NCBI GenBank assembly: GCA_030063045.1
Contig: JAQSEB010000001.1
Span: 4,712,001-4,776,000 of the forward strand
DNA length: 64,000 nucleotides
Source: Pratylenchus scribneri
Taxonomy: Eukaryota > Nematoda > Chromadorea > Rhabditida > Pratylenchidae
Direction of reading: 5' to 3'
Position 1 is the stretch's first letter; each line of letters begins with the position of its first letter. The position numbers were made by a program, and so were the translations under genes. A model generated the notes under the pieces. It was not told where the DNA came from. It was given only the letters and a program-made list of their open reading frames with translations, and ran no database searches. This document shows, one piece after another, positions 33,618 to 45,275 of this stretch.

Positions 33618-34972
33618 ATGAAAACAACGAAATTTGTCATTCTTCTGCCATTGAGCATTTTGCTAATTGGAATTGTCAATGCCAATCCAGTTGCCCAAAG
33701 CGAAAAAACCGTAATAATTATAATCAAATTGAAAATGAGATTAATATTTAGGCAATCTAGAATCAGAAATAATCAAGGCTAGATCATTCTTATAGAAAGT
33801 ATTCCTTCGATATTTTAATTACCATTTAGTCAGAGGGGTCCCATCTCAAAAATTCAAAATTCTGGCAATTGCATCTAAAAATCGGAAAAATTCGGGAAAA
33901 AATTCTGGCAATTTTTTTTTAAAAAAAAATCTGGCATATTCAAAAACATATAAAAAACAAAAAATTATTCTTCATAACAAAATTATAATTTGATTTATTT
34001 GAGTTTCGGGTAGTAAAATATAAGTTTTAAATTTCTCTATCGGGGAAAAATTTAGCAAAAAATGGAATCGCAAAGAGAAAATTTTTCACATCAAAATTTG
34101 GAAAATGCCAGAAAAATCTTGTATTATGGGGGAAACCTGATTATAAAGATTATGATGGACACTATATTCCACTAAAGACAAACTGGGAAACAAACTATAT
34201 AAAATAAATATTTGGGGAAATAAAAAGTAAAAACTGTTTAATTGTAAGATATGGTCTCCCTCATGCTTGGATCTAAAGATATATTTGGTCAAATTTGGCA
34301 ATCAATCGGACGATTTTGACATTATCGCCGCATTTTTGAATTTCTTTGAGACTTGTAAAAGGAACTACAATTTGGAATTTGCCAACAATAAATTTGTCGA
34401 CAAACAAATTAAATTGATGAGTGAATGCATTGAAATGCCAGAAAAATTGAAGAAAAATGAAGAATTATGGAAGAAGGAGTGTTCACAAAAATTGGACTCA
34501 ATAAAAATGGTGATGAAGAAGTTTGAAGAAGAAGCATTGAATGAATGCAGCAAAGCGGAGGATGTGAATGGAAATGAGACGAAATTGGCATTTCAGCGGG
34601 AATGTGACCAAAGTAATGGACCGTGGAAGGTGAGCCGGCATATATAAAAATAAAAATGCTTCTGACTTTTTCATTTCAATTTAAAATTGATTAATTTTTT
34701 GCAATGATAAAGAGGAGGAAATAAAAATAATCTTTAATTTATTTATTTCAAACAGTGGAGGTTTTGATTTTTTTTGCCTTGAAAACTTGAGTTATTTTCC
34801 CCTCATTAGCCAAACTAATCTCATATTATCAATTCTTGACAATTAAATAAAATAATTAATTTCTTAAAATTAGGTTTTGACATTCACATTCATGGGTATC
34901 ATCGCCGCATTGGTGCTTTTCATTATCGGTGCTGTTGTTTATTTCTGCAAATATCGATCGAATGGCAGATAA
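33618..34972 (+). CDS. Small single-pass type I membrane protein, Cys-containing ectodomain
   Basis: Three exons, 33618-33710, 34279-34629 and 34874-34972, all phase 0; 180 residues. Exon 1 is a signal peptide (MKTTKFVILLPLSILLIGIV, then NANP). Exon 2 is the ectodomain: charged and helical, with six cysteines in CKRNY, SECIE, KECSQ, NECSK and RECDQ contexts (five certain) and coiled-coil-like stretches such as KLDSIKMVMKKFEEEALNE. Exon 3 is a transmembrane helix (MGIIAALVLFIIGAVVYF) with a short basic tail CKYRSNGR. This layout, one exon per module, is typical of a cell-surface protein. Family not recognised; nematode DUF19-like secreted proteins also have spaced cysteines, but I cannot confirm a match. 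Confidence 0.68.
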
Positions 34973-37475
34973 TTGAACAGAAGAATTCCCCCAATATAAT
35001 TATGAATTTATTTCAACAAAAATATTCATAATTCATTCATTAATTTTTATCATCTATTGGAAATAAAATATTATTTCGTGAAAATTACAATAAAAAAAAG
35101 AAATGGTCTCATAAAATGTGAAATATCACAAAATTAATAAAAATTTATATAGCCAATTCAAAATTTATCCACACAAAATCCTCTTGAAATTATTTATTTT
35201 ATATTATAATGGTAAATTTTTACAGCGTATCATTTTGTGTTGAAAATAAAAAGGGACACCATCGTTGTTACTGGTTACATAAAATTCATAAATTTTTCTC
35301 CTTTGATCATTTTTTTTTCTCTTTTTGACTTATTTTCGATGATGAAAGAGAGGAAAATTTTTTAAAATTTATTTATTATGATCGGAAACTCAACACAAAA
35401 AAATATTACAATGCGGAATTTACTGTTGATTCATTATTTTTATTTTATTTATTTATTACACAATTTGATGCGTTCCATTGATGGTTTTGACTTTTGACTT
35501 GAACAAAATTTTGATCAAAAATTAATTTAAAGGAATTTAAAGGTGAAAATTGTAAAAAAAGACTTTTGAATTTAATAAAATTTTGATCATCGGAAAATAA
35601 AATTAAACAAAACTTTAAAAAATTTAAATTTCGTTAAACTTTTAAATCGAACAAAATTTTGATCAAAAAAATTACAAAAATTGAAAAGAATTTTAAATTT
35701 GGTAAAAAAATGGAAGAAAATTTCAATGATCGGATAACCCTGACTGAAAATTAATTGGTACATTCATTATGTTTCGAACTTTGACCCAAATACATTATTT
35801 GGAGTGAAATCACATTCGACATAAACAACAATGCGCACAACAAATACAAAAATGGAAATTGAATCGCCGACGGCGTTGATTTTATGAATGATCAGATCAG
35901 ACCCAAAATGAATTAAAATTATAAACCATTTGTACATAGTACAAACTTTAAACCCATTAAACTCATATTTTAGTCTATAAATGTGGAGTTAAAATTTTTT
36001 GAATAAATATTCAATTCAATAAACAATAATTTAAATTAATTTTAATATTTAAAATTCATCACAGATTAAAATATATTTTGTTGTCGATTTCCCCTCTTCC
36101 ATTTTGGTGACCCAAATTCCTCTATTATCCTTCCTTCCCTTTTTATGACGTAGTTTTCCAAGAATGGAAAGCGCAAATCCCCAAAATCCAATCATTTAGT
36201 CCATTCATCACCGCAATTTGACCCATTTTAAAAATGTTCATTATCCACTTTATTTTTGAGCAAAACAGAAAGAATATTACGCACATATTCCTCTTCAAAA
36301 AATGAATTACAAAAAATGGGCCAAATGAATTGGCAACTAATTAGGGCAATCCTCTATTTGGCCATTTTTATCTCACCTATTTTTTGCATTTTTGCCTCCC
36401 TAGTCCCTATTTTAACCATTATTTACCTCATCGATGCCGTCCAATACAAATTCCAAATTTAAATGAAATTGGTGAAAATTCATATAATTTTAATTCCATC
36501 AATTCATCACATATTCCCATTTCCTTTCTTATTCTTAAACTGTACCCATTTTTCCAAATTCGCCCTTTGGCAATTTGGCGAATTTCCACAGTAGTGCCTC
36601 TCCCCATCCCCAAAAAATTGAGGAAGTTTTATTTTATTTGATTGCCGGATATGCACAGAATAGATTCATTGTGGACTGAAATTTTACACACTTTATGATT
36701 CCTCAATATAAAATTATTCTTGATCTTGGATGCTTCTTTTCCATCCAATTTCCACCAAATAATCCATTGGGGAAAAGAGGGTAGTATATTTGTGCAATTT
36801 GGCGAATTATCCACAGTAACCCCACAAAAATTGAGGAAGTTTATTTTTTTTTTGAAGCCGGATGTGCAGTCCAAAAAGAAAATGTGGAAATTATCACTGA
36901 ATTATTACACCTTTTGTTCTCCAAAATAAATTGAAAATAAGATTATTCTTGATCTTGGATGCTTCTGTTAATTTTCATTTTCCACAATGATCTATTGCTG
37001 ATGAGAAGGAGGATTGTATTGCTAGGGCTTTAGTGCAATTTGGCGAATGCTCCCTCCCTGACTATGGAAATAGGTGCGGATTCTGAAAATATGCCGAAAA
37101 TATGAGTATCGCAAATCGTAAATCCAAATCCAGATACACCCTTATTTTGAGCATAATTTTGAGAATTTAACATATTTTTGAATTATTTTAGAATATGGAA
37201 ATTTTCAAAATTTATTAAATTGATCTTATTTTGACAATATGATGAAAATACAGCCAGAAAATATATTTTTAGAATAATCAAATTCTTATAATTATGTTAA
37301 GATTTAGAGGTTCTGAAAATTATTTTTAATCATTATTTTCAGTACATATGTCAAGATACGAGTGGAAAAACCAATTTTCAGAATATCCATATTTTCAGCA
37401 TATGCTCAGAATCTGACTATTATGAAAAATTATTTTTGAGTAAAATTTTTATCCATTATTAGTCAAAATAAGTTC
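34973..37475. other. Intergenic with a tandemly repeated ~240-bp segment
   Basis: No convincing gene. Around 36536-37060 a segment with ATTTGGCGAAT, TCCACAGTA, AAATTGAGGAAGTTT and TTCTTGATCTTGGATGCTTC recurs two to three times, diverged. The short frame 36256-36462 has two hydrophobic runs but no supporting splice sites or homology. 37080-37440 is AT-rich with many ATTTTCAGAATAT-like words. Confidence 0.4.
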
Positions 37476-37655
37476 TCGCGCACCCCGGGACCTCGAGAAT
37501 CCCAAGATCCCGCGCACTCGGGAGTCCCAGGATCTCGCGCACATCGGGAACTCGAGAATCCCAGGATCCCGCGCACTCGGGATTCCCAGGATCTCGAGAA
37601 TCCCAAGATCCCGCGCACTCGGGAGTCTTAGGACCTCGCGCGAGTCCAATCCCAA
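37473..37655. repeat. GC-rich tandem/palindromic repeat
   Basis: Repeated words CTCGAGAATCCCAAGATCCC, GCGCACTCGGGAGTCCCAGG and GGATCTCG in about four imperfect units. CTCGCGC at the left and GCGCGAG at the right are inverted. It resembles the other fold-back interiors, but no target duplication was found. Confidence 0.6.
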
Positions 37656-39123
37656 ACGGCTAATACGCCGGAAGCATGCCCCAAAGGGGCAGCAGCCATG
37701 ACTTCACCTTGTAAATCTGGGTACTATATGGGCTGAAGGGTAAAAAAATTTTATGAGAAGCACACAATAGGAGGAAATAAACAGAGCCCATCTCTGATCG
37801 TCTAACAGAAATAGTACACAATACTAGCATTGCCAAAAAAGATCTATTTTAAAAATAATTGTGGGAATTTCTAGAATTTCAAATATATGCTCAGAATATA
37901 TTTATTTTCAACATTAAAATGAATCATATTTTAAGAATAATTTTAAAATATAAAAAATAAGATATGTTGAGAATTTAAAAATTTTTAGAATTATTTTAAT
38001 AATTTACTAGATTTCCCTATTATTTTCAGAATAGTCTAATTTCAGTCATATGTTTACAATTCGCATATTTTGCGATATATTTTCATAATGACAAATTCTG
38101 CCTATATTTTTGGCTTCATATCTTAGAATAATTTTCATAATTTAAAATTTTTGATATTTTCATAATTTACAATATTCTAACATAATTTTAAGAATAATTA
38201 AATTTTGCAATATATTACCGGGATAGTGAAATTTTGGGCATGGATTGGGAGTTGTATCTAGCGTCAGGGTCAGGGCTAATAACAGTATCCAAGTTGGAAA
38301 AATGTGAAAGTGAAGAGATAATTTTGCCGGATGTGTGCAAACCCAAATGATAGGAGGGGGAAAATGTGAACATTTGAAAAATAAATATAAATAAATAAAT
38401 ATTTACAAACCATTTCCATTCCATTCCATCATTTTTAAGTAATGCAATTAAATTAGATCCTATCGTCCCCCGCACTAACCAATCAGCAGAGCCCTCGGAC
38501 ATTTCCAAAATAATTTATTTACCAACCACACAATTTCCTTCTTTCCTACCTCATTTTTGGCTAGCCAATTCCCGCACATTCTCAAACAATTTATTTATAC
38601 CAGCAGTGAAAAATGAAAAGTGCAAAAATAAGTCAGGAAAGGGGTCACAAATTGGCCTAAATTATATTTGCCCAGAAGGGAATTGAACAAAGTGGTACAA
38701 AAATGCCTTTTACCCTCAATTTATTATTTACAACAATGATGCACCTTCCATTAATTTACGCACATTTATTTATTTATTTTTTTGGCCCTTTACACAAGTA
38801 TTTATTTTTGGCCCTCATTTGGCCCAAAAAACGATGCGGCGGGAAAAGAGGGAATCGAGAAAGAGGAGGAAGAAAAGGGGAAATGAGGGATGGTAATGGA
38901 AATGCGCAAGAACAGGTTTTGAAAGAGGGCGGATGATTGGGCACATATAAAATTGTGCACGGGAATTCCACAATTTTTAATGTTCACCGCCATCAATATG
39001 GAATTTTGGCCTTCTTTTGGCAAATAAATGTTGAATTAAGATATCTGACTTGAAGGGAAATTCAAAGAACATTGCACTGTGAAGGAGGAATGAGGCAAAC
39101 AAAAAGCAAAACAAACAGACTGA
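37656..39123. other. Intergenic, no supported gene
   Basis: AT-rich sequence. One minus frame (38508-38215, about 97 codons, with MEMSEGSADWLVRGTIGSN) looks protein-like at its start but has no splice or homology support. Confidence 0.3.
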
Positions 39124-39131
39124 ATCAGAAC

Positions 39132-40112
39132 AAGCGGAATTATTCTAACCAGGCAGAATTATTCTAACCAGGCGGAATTATTCTAATCAGGCGGAATTAT
39201 TCTAACCAGGCGGAATTATTCTAACCAGGCGGAATTATTCTAACCAGGCGGAATTATTCTAACCAGGCGGAATTATTTTAACCAGGCGGAATTATTTTAA
39301 CCAGGCGGAATTATTCTAACCAGGCGGAATTATTCTAATCAGGCGGAATTATTCTAACCAGGCGGAATTATTCTAATCAGGCGGAATTATTCTAACCAGG
39401 CGGAATTATTTTAACCAGGCGGAATTATTTTAACCAGGCGGAATTATTTTAACCAGGCGGAATTATTCTAACCAGGCGGAATTATTCTAATCAGGCGGAA
39501 TTATTCTAACCAGGCGGAATTATTCTAATCAGGCGGAATTATTCTAACCAGGCGGAATTATTTTAACCAGGCGGAATTATTTTAACCAGGCGGAATTATT
39601 TTAACCAGGCGGAATTATTCTAACCAGGCGGAATTATTTTAACCAAGCGGAATTATTCTAACCAGGCGGAATTATTCTAACCAGGCGGAATTATTCTAAC
39701 CAGGCGGAATTATTCTAACCAGGCGGAATTATTTTAACCAGGCGGAATTATTTTAACCAGGCGGAATTATTCTAATCAGGCGGAATTATTCTAATCAGGC
39801 GGAATTATTCTAACCAGGCGGAATTATTTTAACCAGGCGGAATTATCTTAACCAGGCGGAATTATTTTAACCAGGCGGAATTATTTTAACCAGGCGGAAT
39901 TATTTTAACCAGGCGGAATTATTCTAATCAGGCGGAATTATTCTAATCAGGCGGAATTATTCTAACCAGGCGGAATTATTTTAACCAGGCGGAATTATTT
40001 TAACCAGGCGGAATTATTTTAACCAGGCGGAATTATTCTAACCAGGCGGAATTATTCTAATCAGGCGGAATTATTCTAACCAGGCGGAATATTCTATAAT
40101 CAGGTGGAATTA
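39132..40112. repeat. 19-bp satellite array 1, about 51 copies
   Basis: Head-to-tail unit GGCGGAATTATTCTAACCA. Three monomer types dominate: TTCTAACC, TTCTAATC and TTTTAACC. Their order repeats: two successive blocks of eight monomers (152 bp) show the same pattern of types at about 39294-39600, a higher-order repeat. The right edge degrades to GGTGGAATTAAAAC. The same satellite forms array 2 at 60960-62650. Confidence 0.9.
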
Positions 40113-40508
40113 AAACAAAGAAAAACAAATAAATTAATTTGGATTATCGCCGAAAATGCGACAAATGATGACGCATATATTCGATCATTTGGCCCACAAA
40201 AAATATTCCATTCGACCATTCCACCTTTTTTTTTCGATGAGACCAATTGTGACGTCCAGGAAATGATGTAAAAAAGCCGCCGCCAAATTCCGCTTCTTCT
40301 CCTCCTGCACTGCACCCTCAATTTCCTCCCCCATTCATTTGTTTTACCCCCATTTTTCCAGAATGTTCGCACCATAATTAAAACACTCCATTCTCCTTTA
40401 TATATGTGGCCTCTAATTGGAAAATGGCCTTTAGAACATCATTTTAGGGAGTACGGAAATTTCCATGCAAATTAATTAATTTTTTAAATATTTTCCTTGA
40501 ATCTTGAC
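40113..40508. other. Spacer between the satellite array and a fold-back element
   Basis: About 400 bp with no gene. The minus frame 40375-40100 runs into the satellite and has no supporting splice sites, so it is not called. Confidence 0.4.
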
Positions 40509-41002
40509 CAGAGCTGTGCTTTTCATAATTCTTAGCTCCGGCTCCGGCTCCGAGCTCCGGCCCTTAAAATTTTATGCTCCGGCTCCAGCTCCGGGCTCCG
40601 ACCTTTCAAATTTTTAGCTCCGGCTCCGCGCTCCGACTCTCAAAATTTTTAGCTCCGGCTCCAGCTCCGGAGCTGGAGCCGGAGCCGGAAAATTGGCTCC
40701 GACTCATTTTTTTGGAAAACAATTTTGAAAAATAGTATAATAATCTTCACAAATAAATTAGTTTTATTTTCACTTCATTAAAAAAATGAAAATTTAATAA
40801 AAATGATCTAAAAAAGAAAATTTTTCTCAAAAAAAAAACCGAAGTCGACCGGAGCCCGGAGTCACCCAAAATTTTCAGCTCCGACTCCGGCTCCGGGCCC
40901 CGACCCATAAAATTTTTAGCTCCGGCTCCAGCTCCGGACTCCGGAGCGGAGCCGGAGCTGGAGCCGGAGCCGGAGCTTAAGTCGGAGCTAGGCACAGCTC
41001 TG
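40509..41002. mobile_element. hAT-like fold-back element made of GGCTCC/GGAGCC words
   Basis: 494 bp. Ends CAGAGCTGTGC and GCACAGCTCTG; exact 8-bp target duplication ATCTTGAC at 40501-40508 and 41003-41010. The interior is CTCCGGCTCCGG-type words in both orientations around an AT-rich centre, so it can fold almost end to end. Repeat-derived Ser/Gly/Pro/Glu frames across it are not genes. It lies about 140 bp upstream of the carboxylesterase start codon. Confidence 0.87.
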
Positions 41003-41145
41003 ATCTTGACATTTTTAATCAATTATTAATTAAAAATTCACTATTAATAGTATTCACATTTTATTAATTATTTTTATTTTTAAATTATCCACTCCTTTAA
41101 ATTTTTCAGAAACATTCAATTTACATTAATCCCAAAATACAAAAA

Positions 41146-44100
41146 ATGGGCTCCGTCCATTCCTCAACATTTCCTGGTGAATTTTCCACCAAAACTGTCC
41201 CCAATAAAAATTCGCACATTCACCCATTGGTTAGCACCCAAAAGGGGCCAGTCCAAGGAAAGCAATTGAAACTGAAGGATGGCCAAATTATGAATATATT
41301 CCTGGGCATTCCATTCGCAAAACCGCCAATTGGTCCACTTCGATTCAAGGTGGGAAAATTTGGAAGGGGAATTTGGGAAATAAATTTGGTTTAATTTGGT
41401 TAGAGAAATTATGATTTAATAATATTTTACTCTATATGTTAAAACTAATCCTAGGAATTAGCTAATTACCGGGAATTAACTAGGGCTCAGTCTAGCTAAT
41501 TTTGGGAATCTCGGCTTCTAGGCATCCTATAGCATGGATTTTTTCTCCTAACTCCAATTCTTTCCCTAATTAAACCGGTTTTAAAACCAGAAATTTCAAT
41601 TGGCCATAACTTTGTTTCAAACTTGCCAAATCGATTTGAAATACAAATTTCATAGACAAAATCACCATGCCGAGTTAAATGAGTCTATTCTCGACTCTTT
41701 GGGTAGTCTAGAAGAGGAGATTCCCAAAATTAGCTAGATCGGGCCCTAGCTAATTTCTAGAAATATCCTATTCCCGGTATTACTTGTGGCATATAATATA
41801 AATGAAGATGTATTTAAGACCATTATTTATTAGTTGAAATCATTTTAGTCAAAAATATTCTCCAATTCATTCTCAATTTTACACCGTATTTTTTCACAGA
41901 AGCCAGAAGAGCCTGAACCCTGGGGCCCTATTCCACTGCAAGCACGACGCTACAAAGCCAGAGCAATCCAACGAGATTTCATCTGGGACAGTGTGGAATT
42001 GGGTGGCGTGCCAAAATCCGAGGATTGCTTATATTTGAATGTGGTTAGCCCCGGATGGAGTGCACCGTCCAATTTGCTTGGTGGATGGCCTGTGATGGTT
42101 TTCATTCATGGCGGTGGCTTCATGATGGATTCCGCCGTCAAATATCATTATGCAAAATTGGCACAGTCAGTCTTATTAGTTGGGAATGGCATATAAAATT
42201 GATGAAATTTTTTGCAGGAATTTGGCACGACATGGCGTCATTGTGGTCACAATGAATGTAAATTTTAAATAATAAATTATTAATTAGAATATTTTCAATA
42301 ATAATTTAATTTATTTTATATTTTTAACAATAATTTAATTAAATTTAAATTAAGTAATTTATTTTGAATATTATCAAAAAATAATTAAATTAAATAATAA
42401 AATAAATTAATTAAATTTGAAAATTCTCAATAATATTTTAATTAAATAATAATAAAAATTAATTAAATTTTTAATATTCTAGGAAATAATTTAATTAAAT
42501 AATATTAATTTGAATAATAATTTCAGTATCGATTGGGTCTTCTCGGCTTCTTCTCCACCGGTGATTCACAATGCCCCGGCAATTTGGGTCTTTGGGATCA
42601 GCTATTTGCCCTTCGTTGGGTCCGCCAAAACATTGCCGCATTTGGGGGCAATCCGAATCGAATCACCCTTTTTGGCCATTCAGCTGGGGCCGCCTCAGCC
42701 GATTTATTGTCTTTGAGCCCGTTGAGCCGTGATTTATTCCATCAAGTGATTTTGATGGGCGGAAGTGCCGAAACAATTTGGGCGGTTTCATCAAAAGAAG
42801 TTTTGGTGGAATATTGCCGAAAGAAGGCAATCCAATTGGGATTTCGGCCAAATGAAGGGAATATGGAATGGGGAAGGGAAGAAAATGGAAGGATGATGGA
42901 ATTTTTGAGGAATTTGCCGGCAACAAAATTTGGTAAATTTTATTGAAATTTTTGGCATTTTAAGAATATAATATTTTTTAGAATTAACATTGTTGGGCGA
43001 TCGAACAATCATCGACGAAATTCGATTGGCCGTTTCGCCCGTAATCGATGGAGAATTGTTGCCAAAATCGCCAAAAGAATTACGGAAAGAAATTACAGCA
43101 TCGAAACCAATGATTTGTGGGCAATGCCAACATGAAGGACTGCTTTTTTGTGAGCCTAAAATAATTCTAAATTTGGTTGCAAATTAAATTATTTTTTTTT
43201 CAGTGGCTTTGGGAATGCGCCGAGCAAATGGCAAATTTTTGTCCTATTGTGAACAAAGATTGGTGGAAATTTTGAAGGAGGCAAAAAGGCGAATGTTGAT
43301 CGAAAGAATGGACGAAAATTTGGTGCCAACTTTGGAGGAAATCAATGAATTATATGGAATTGGAAAGCAAAATATGTTGGTGGCCACAAAACAACGGGCT
43401 TGCGTTACGGTAAGAAAAAATGATTATGCTTTAAGTAATTTTAATAGAATTTTAAGAAGTTAAAAAATTGATCTTAATTAATTATTTTAGGCTTTTTAAA
43501 TATCTAGAATTAAAATTATTAATTTAATCTTTAGCTTTAGTCCATTTAATTTTAATTTCCATACAAATTATTTGGCCCAAACCCCAATTCAACAAAAAAT
43601 CGGCCCACAAGAAATCTTCAAAGACCATCATATTTTCAATTTCATTTTAATACTTCTCTGTTAATGTTAAATGTGATCTTTTAAATCAGAATATTTCTGT
43701 TGTTTTGATTGCTTGGTTAACCGAAATTTGCGGATTTTATAAAAAAAAGAAACTTGTAATATTAAGCATCCTCCGAGTTATGAAGCCTTAAGCCTATCTA
43801 AATCCTAAGATTCATCCTTCAAACCATTTTAAAAACTTAATCTTGGCTCTAATTTTACTCTGTTTTGGTTAAATTTATTATTGTTTTGGTACGAAAAAAT
43901 ACAGAGAAGCATCGATACAAGTTTTGATTAGGTAATTATCCATTTATGTTCAAGGGAAAAATGAAATAAATTTACGCTTTATTTAAATTTATCCAAAGTT
44001 CATTTATTAGTCTTCTTCAAAAAACTAATTTTTCTCATTAAAAACATTTAATTTTAATAAAGATTATGAGCGATTTGGTGAACAATTTGGCAATGCACAA

Positions 44101-44524
44101 TTTGAGCCGTCTGACTTTAGCCAAACCAAATCCACCTCGGGTTTGGCGATTCATTTTGGAGCATTTCAATGCGGACAGCACAATTGCATTGAATCCACTG
44201 TTCCCATTCAAAGGCAGCACCCATGGCAATGAATTGCACTATATTTTTGGCATCAACTTTTTTGTGGTCCCTTGGAGACGAAAAAAGGCGGACAAAGCCG
44301 TCCTGGAAATGATGACCAAATTTTGGACGAATTTTGCCAAATTTGGGGACCCAAATGGACCAAAAAATGTGGGCGAAGAGATGGTTCGATGGGAGCCGTC
44401 GACACCTGAAAATGTGGAAAGGCATTTGAACATTTTGGCATGGGATTCGGCAATGAGGGAGGAAAATGAAAACAGCCAAAGAGTGCGAAAACTGGGCGAA
44501 GTGTACCGGGCATTGGTTCAATGA
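41146..44524 (+). CDS. Carboxylesterase (type-B, alpha/beta hydrolase), complete
   Basis: Seven exons: 41146-41349, 41900-42165, 42218-42257, 42527-42932, 42982-43149, 43204-43409 and 44063-44524. Every junction keeps frame; 583 residues, the usual length for the COesterase family. Seen in order: [28 protein letters not shown], oxyanion-hole [20 protein letters not shown], nucleophile elbow FGHSAGAAS (Ser), [20 protein letters not shown] (catalytic Glu) and [11 protein letters not shown] (catalytic His). The triad is complete, so an active esterase hydrolysing carboxylic esters is likely; substrate unknown. There is no signal peptide; the start MGSVHSS has Gly2 and Ser6, which fits N-myristoylation, implying a cytosolic membrane-bound enzyme. 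It lacks the C-terminal features of acetylcholinesterase. Intron 1 holds an M1 MITE. Confidence 0.92.
41440..41770. repeat. Palindromic MITE in carboxylesterase intron 1
   Basis: Outer words AGCTAATTACCGGGAATTA and GCTAATTTCTAGAAATATCC are partly inverted. The right half carries the M1 arm (AATTTCATAGACAAAATCAC, then AAATGAGTCTATTCTCGACT). Confidence 0.5.
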
Positions 44525-44799
44525 AGATGAGACGAATAACTAATTCAATCTTGATGATATTCAGAAATCCGTAACCGCTTTAAGTTTAGATATTAACAAT
44601 TTGCATTCTATTTTTATTACTATTGTCTATGTTATTTATAATTAATTAATGCCCAGAGAATTATACGTAAATTAAACATTTTTTTGTACTTTGTAGAATA
44701 TTGGTATAAATATTAAAATGAAATTTATTCGATAAATGCTATCTAAATTAAATGGAAAACAATCTGCTGAGATTAACGGATGTAAAGTTTTTTTTATTT

Positions 44800-45275
44800 T
44801 GTTAATATAAAAAATTGATAAAAATTTAATTAAAAAAATTAAAAAATATTTTCCATTAGGGAATTTGAGTTGGTACTGGAGAATTTTGAATACTATTTAG
44901 AGAAATTAGGATCCGTGATCCGATCCTACATCCGTCGATTGTACTAGAATTAGAATCATCACATACTGTTCATTGAATATTCATTTGTATTTTTGCATTT
45001 TTTTTTATTATTTTTATTTTGGCAATCTGTCTATTTGAATGAATCAATCATATGATCAGAATTTCGGAATCGATGAATTATTCATTCGCATCACAATCAC
45101 AAGTCATATCATACACAATTTCCAAGCATTATTTCAATCTACCAGCCATCAACATCAATCAATAAATTTTAATCATTATTTATTTATAAATTAAGAAATA
45201 AAAACTATATAATCTGATTCAATTCTTTAGTAATCTTCTTAATTAATGTCATCATCATCAATGAGTGCAGCAAAT
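44800..45275 (+). promoter_or_regulatory. 5' flank and first codons shared with the SPRY gene
   Basis: Collinear similarity with 49130-49601 plus 50408-50515: GAGAATTTTGAATA, TTGAATATTCATTTGTATTT, TATTTTGGCAATCTG, CTGATTCAATTCTTTA, then TTAATGTCATCA and AATGAATGCAGCAAAT in the coding start. In the second copy a transposon is inserted. The two genes downstream are unrelated, so this is a duplicated 5' region, presumably with promoter activity (inference). Confidence 0.6.

Noticed and set aside
36256..36462. 68-codon frame with two hydrophobic runs
   Set aside because: AT-rich chance hydrophobicity, no signal-peptide pattern, splice sites or relatives seen.
38215..38508. 97-codon minus frame starting MEMSEGSADWLVRG
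   Set aside because: The middle is low-complexity (IYLFIFIFQ) and no acceptor allows it to be spliced out; insufficient support.
39132..40112. Regular short repeats resembling a CRISPR array
   Set aside because: Units are contiguous 19-bp monomers with no spacers, in a genome with introns; this is satellite DNA.
40747..41022. Gly/Ser/Pro/Glu-rich minus frame
   Set aside because: Runs through the GGCTCC word repeats of a fold-back element that has an 8-bp target duplication.
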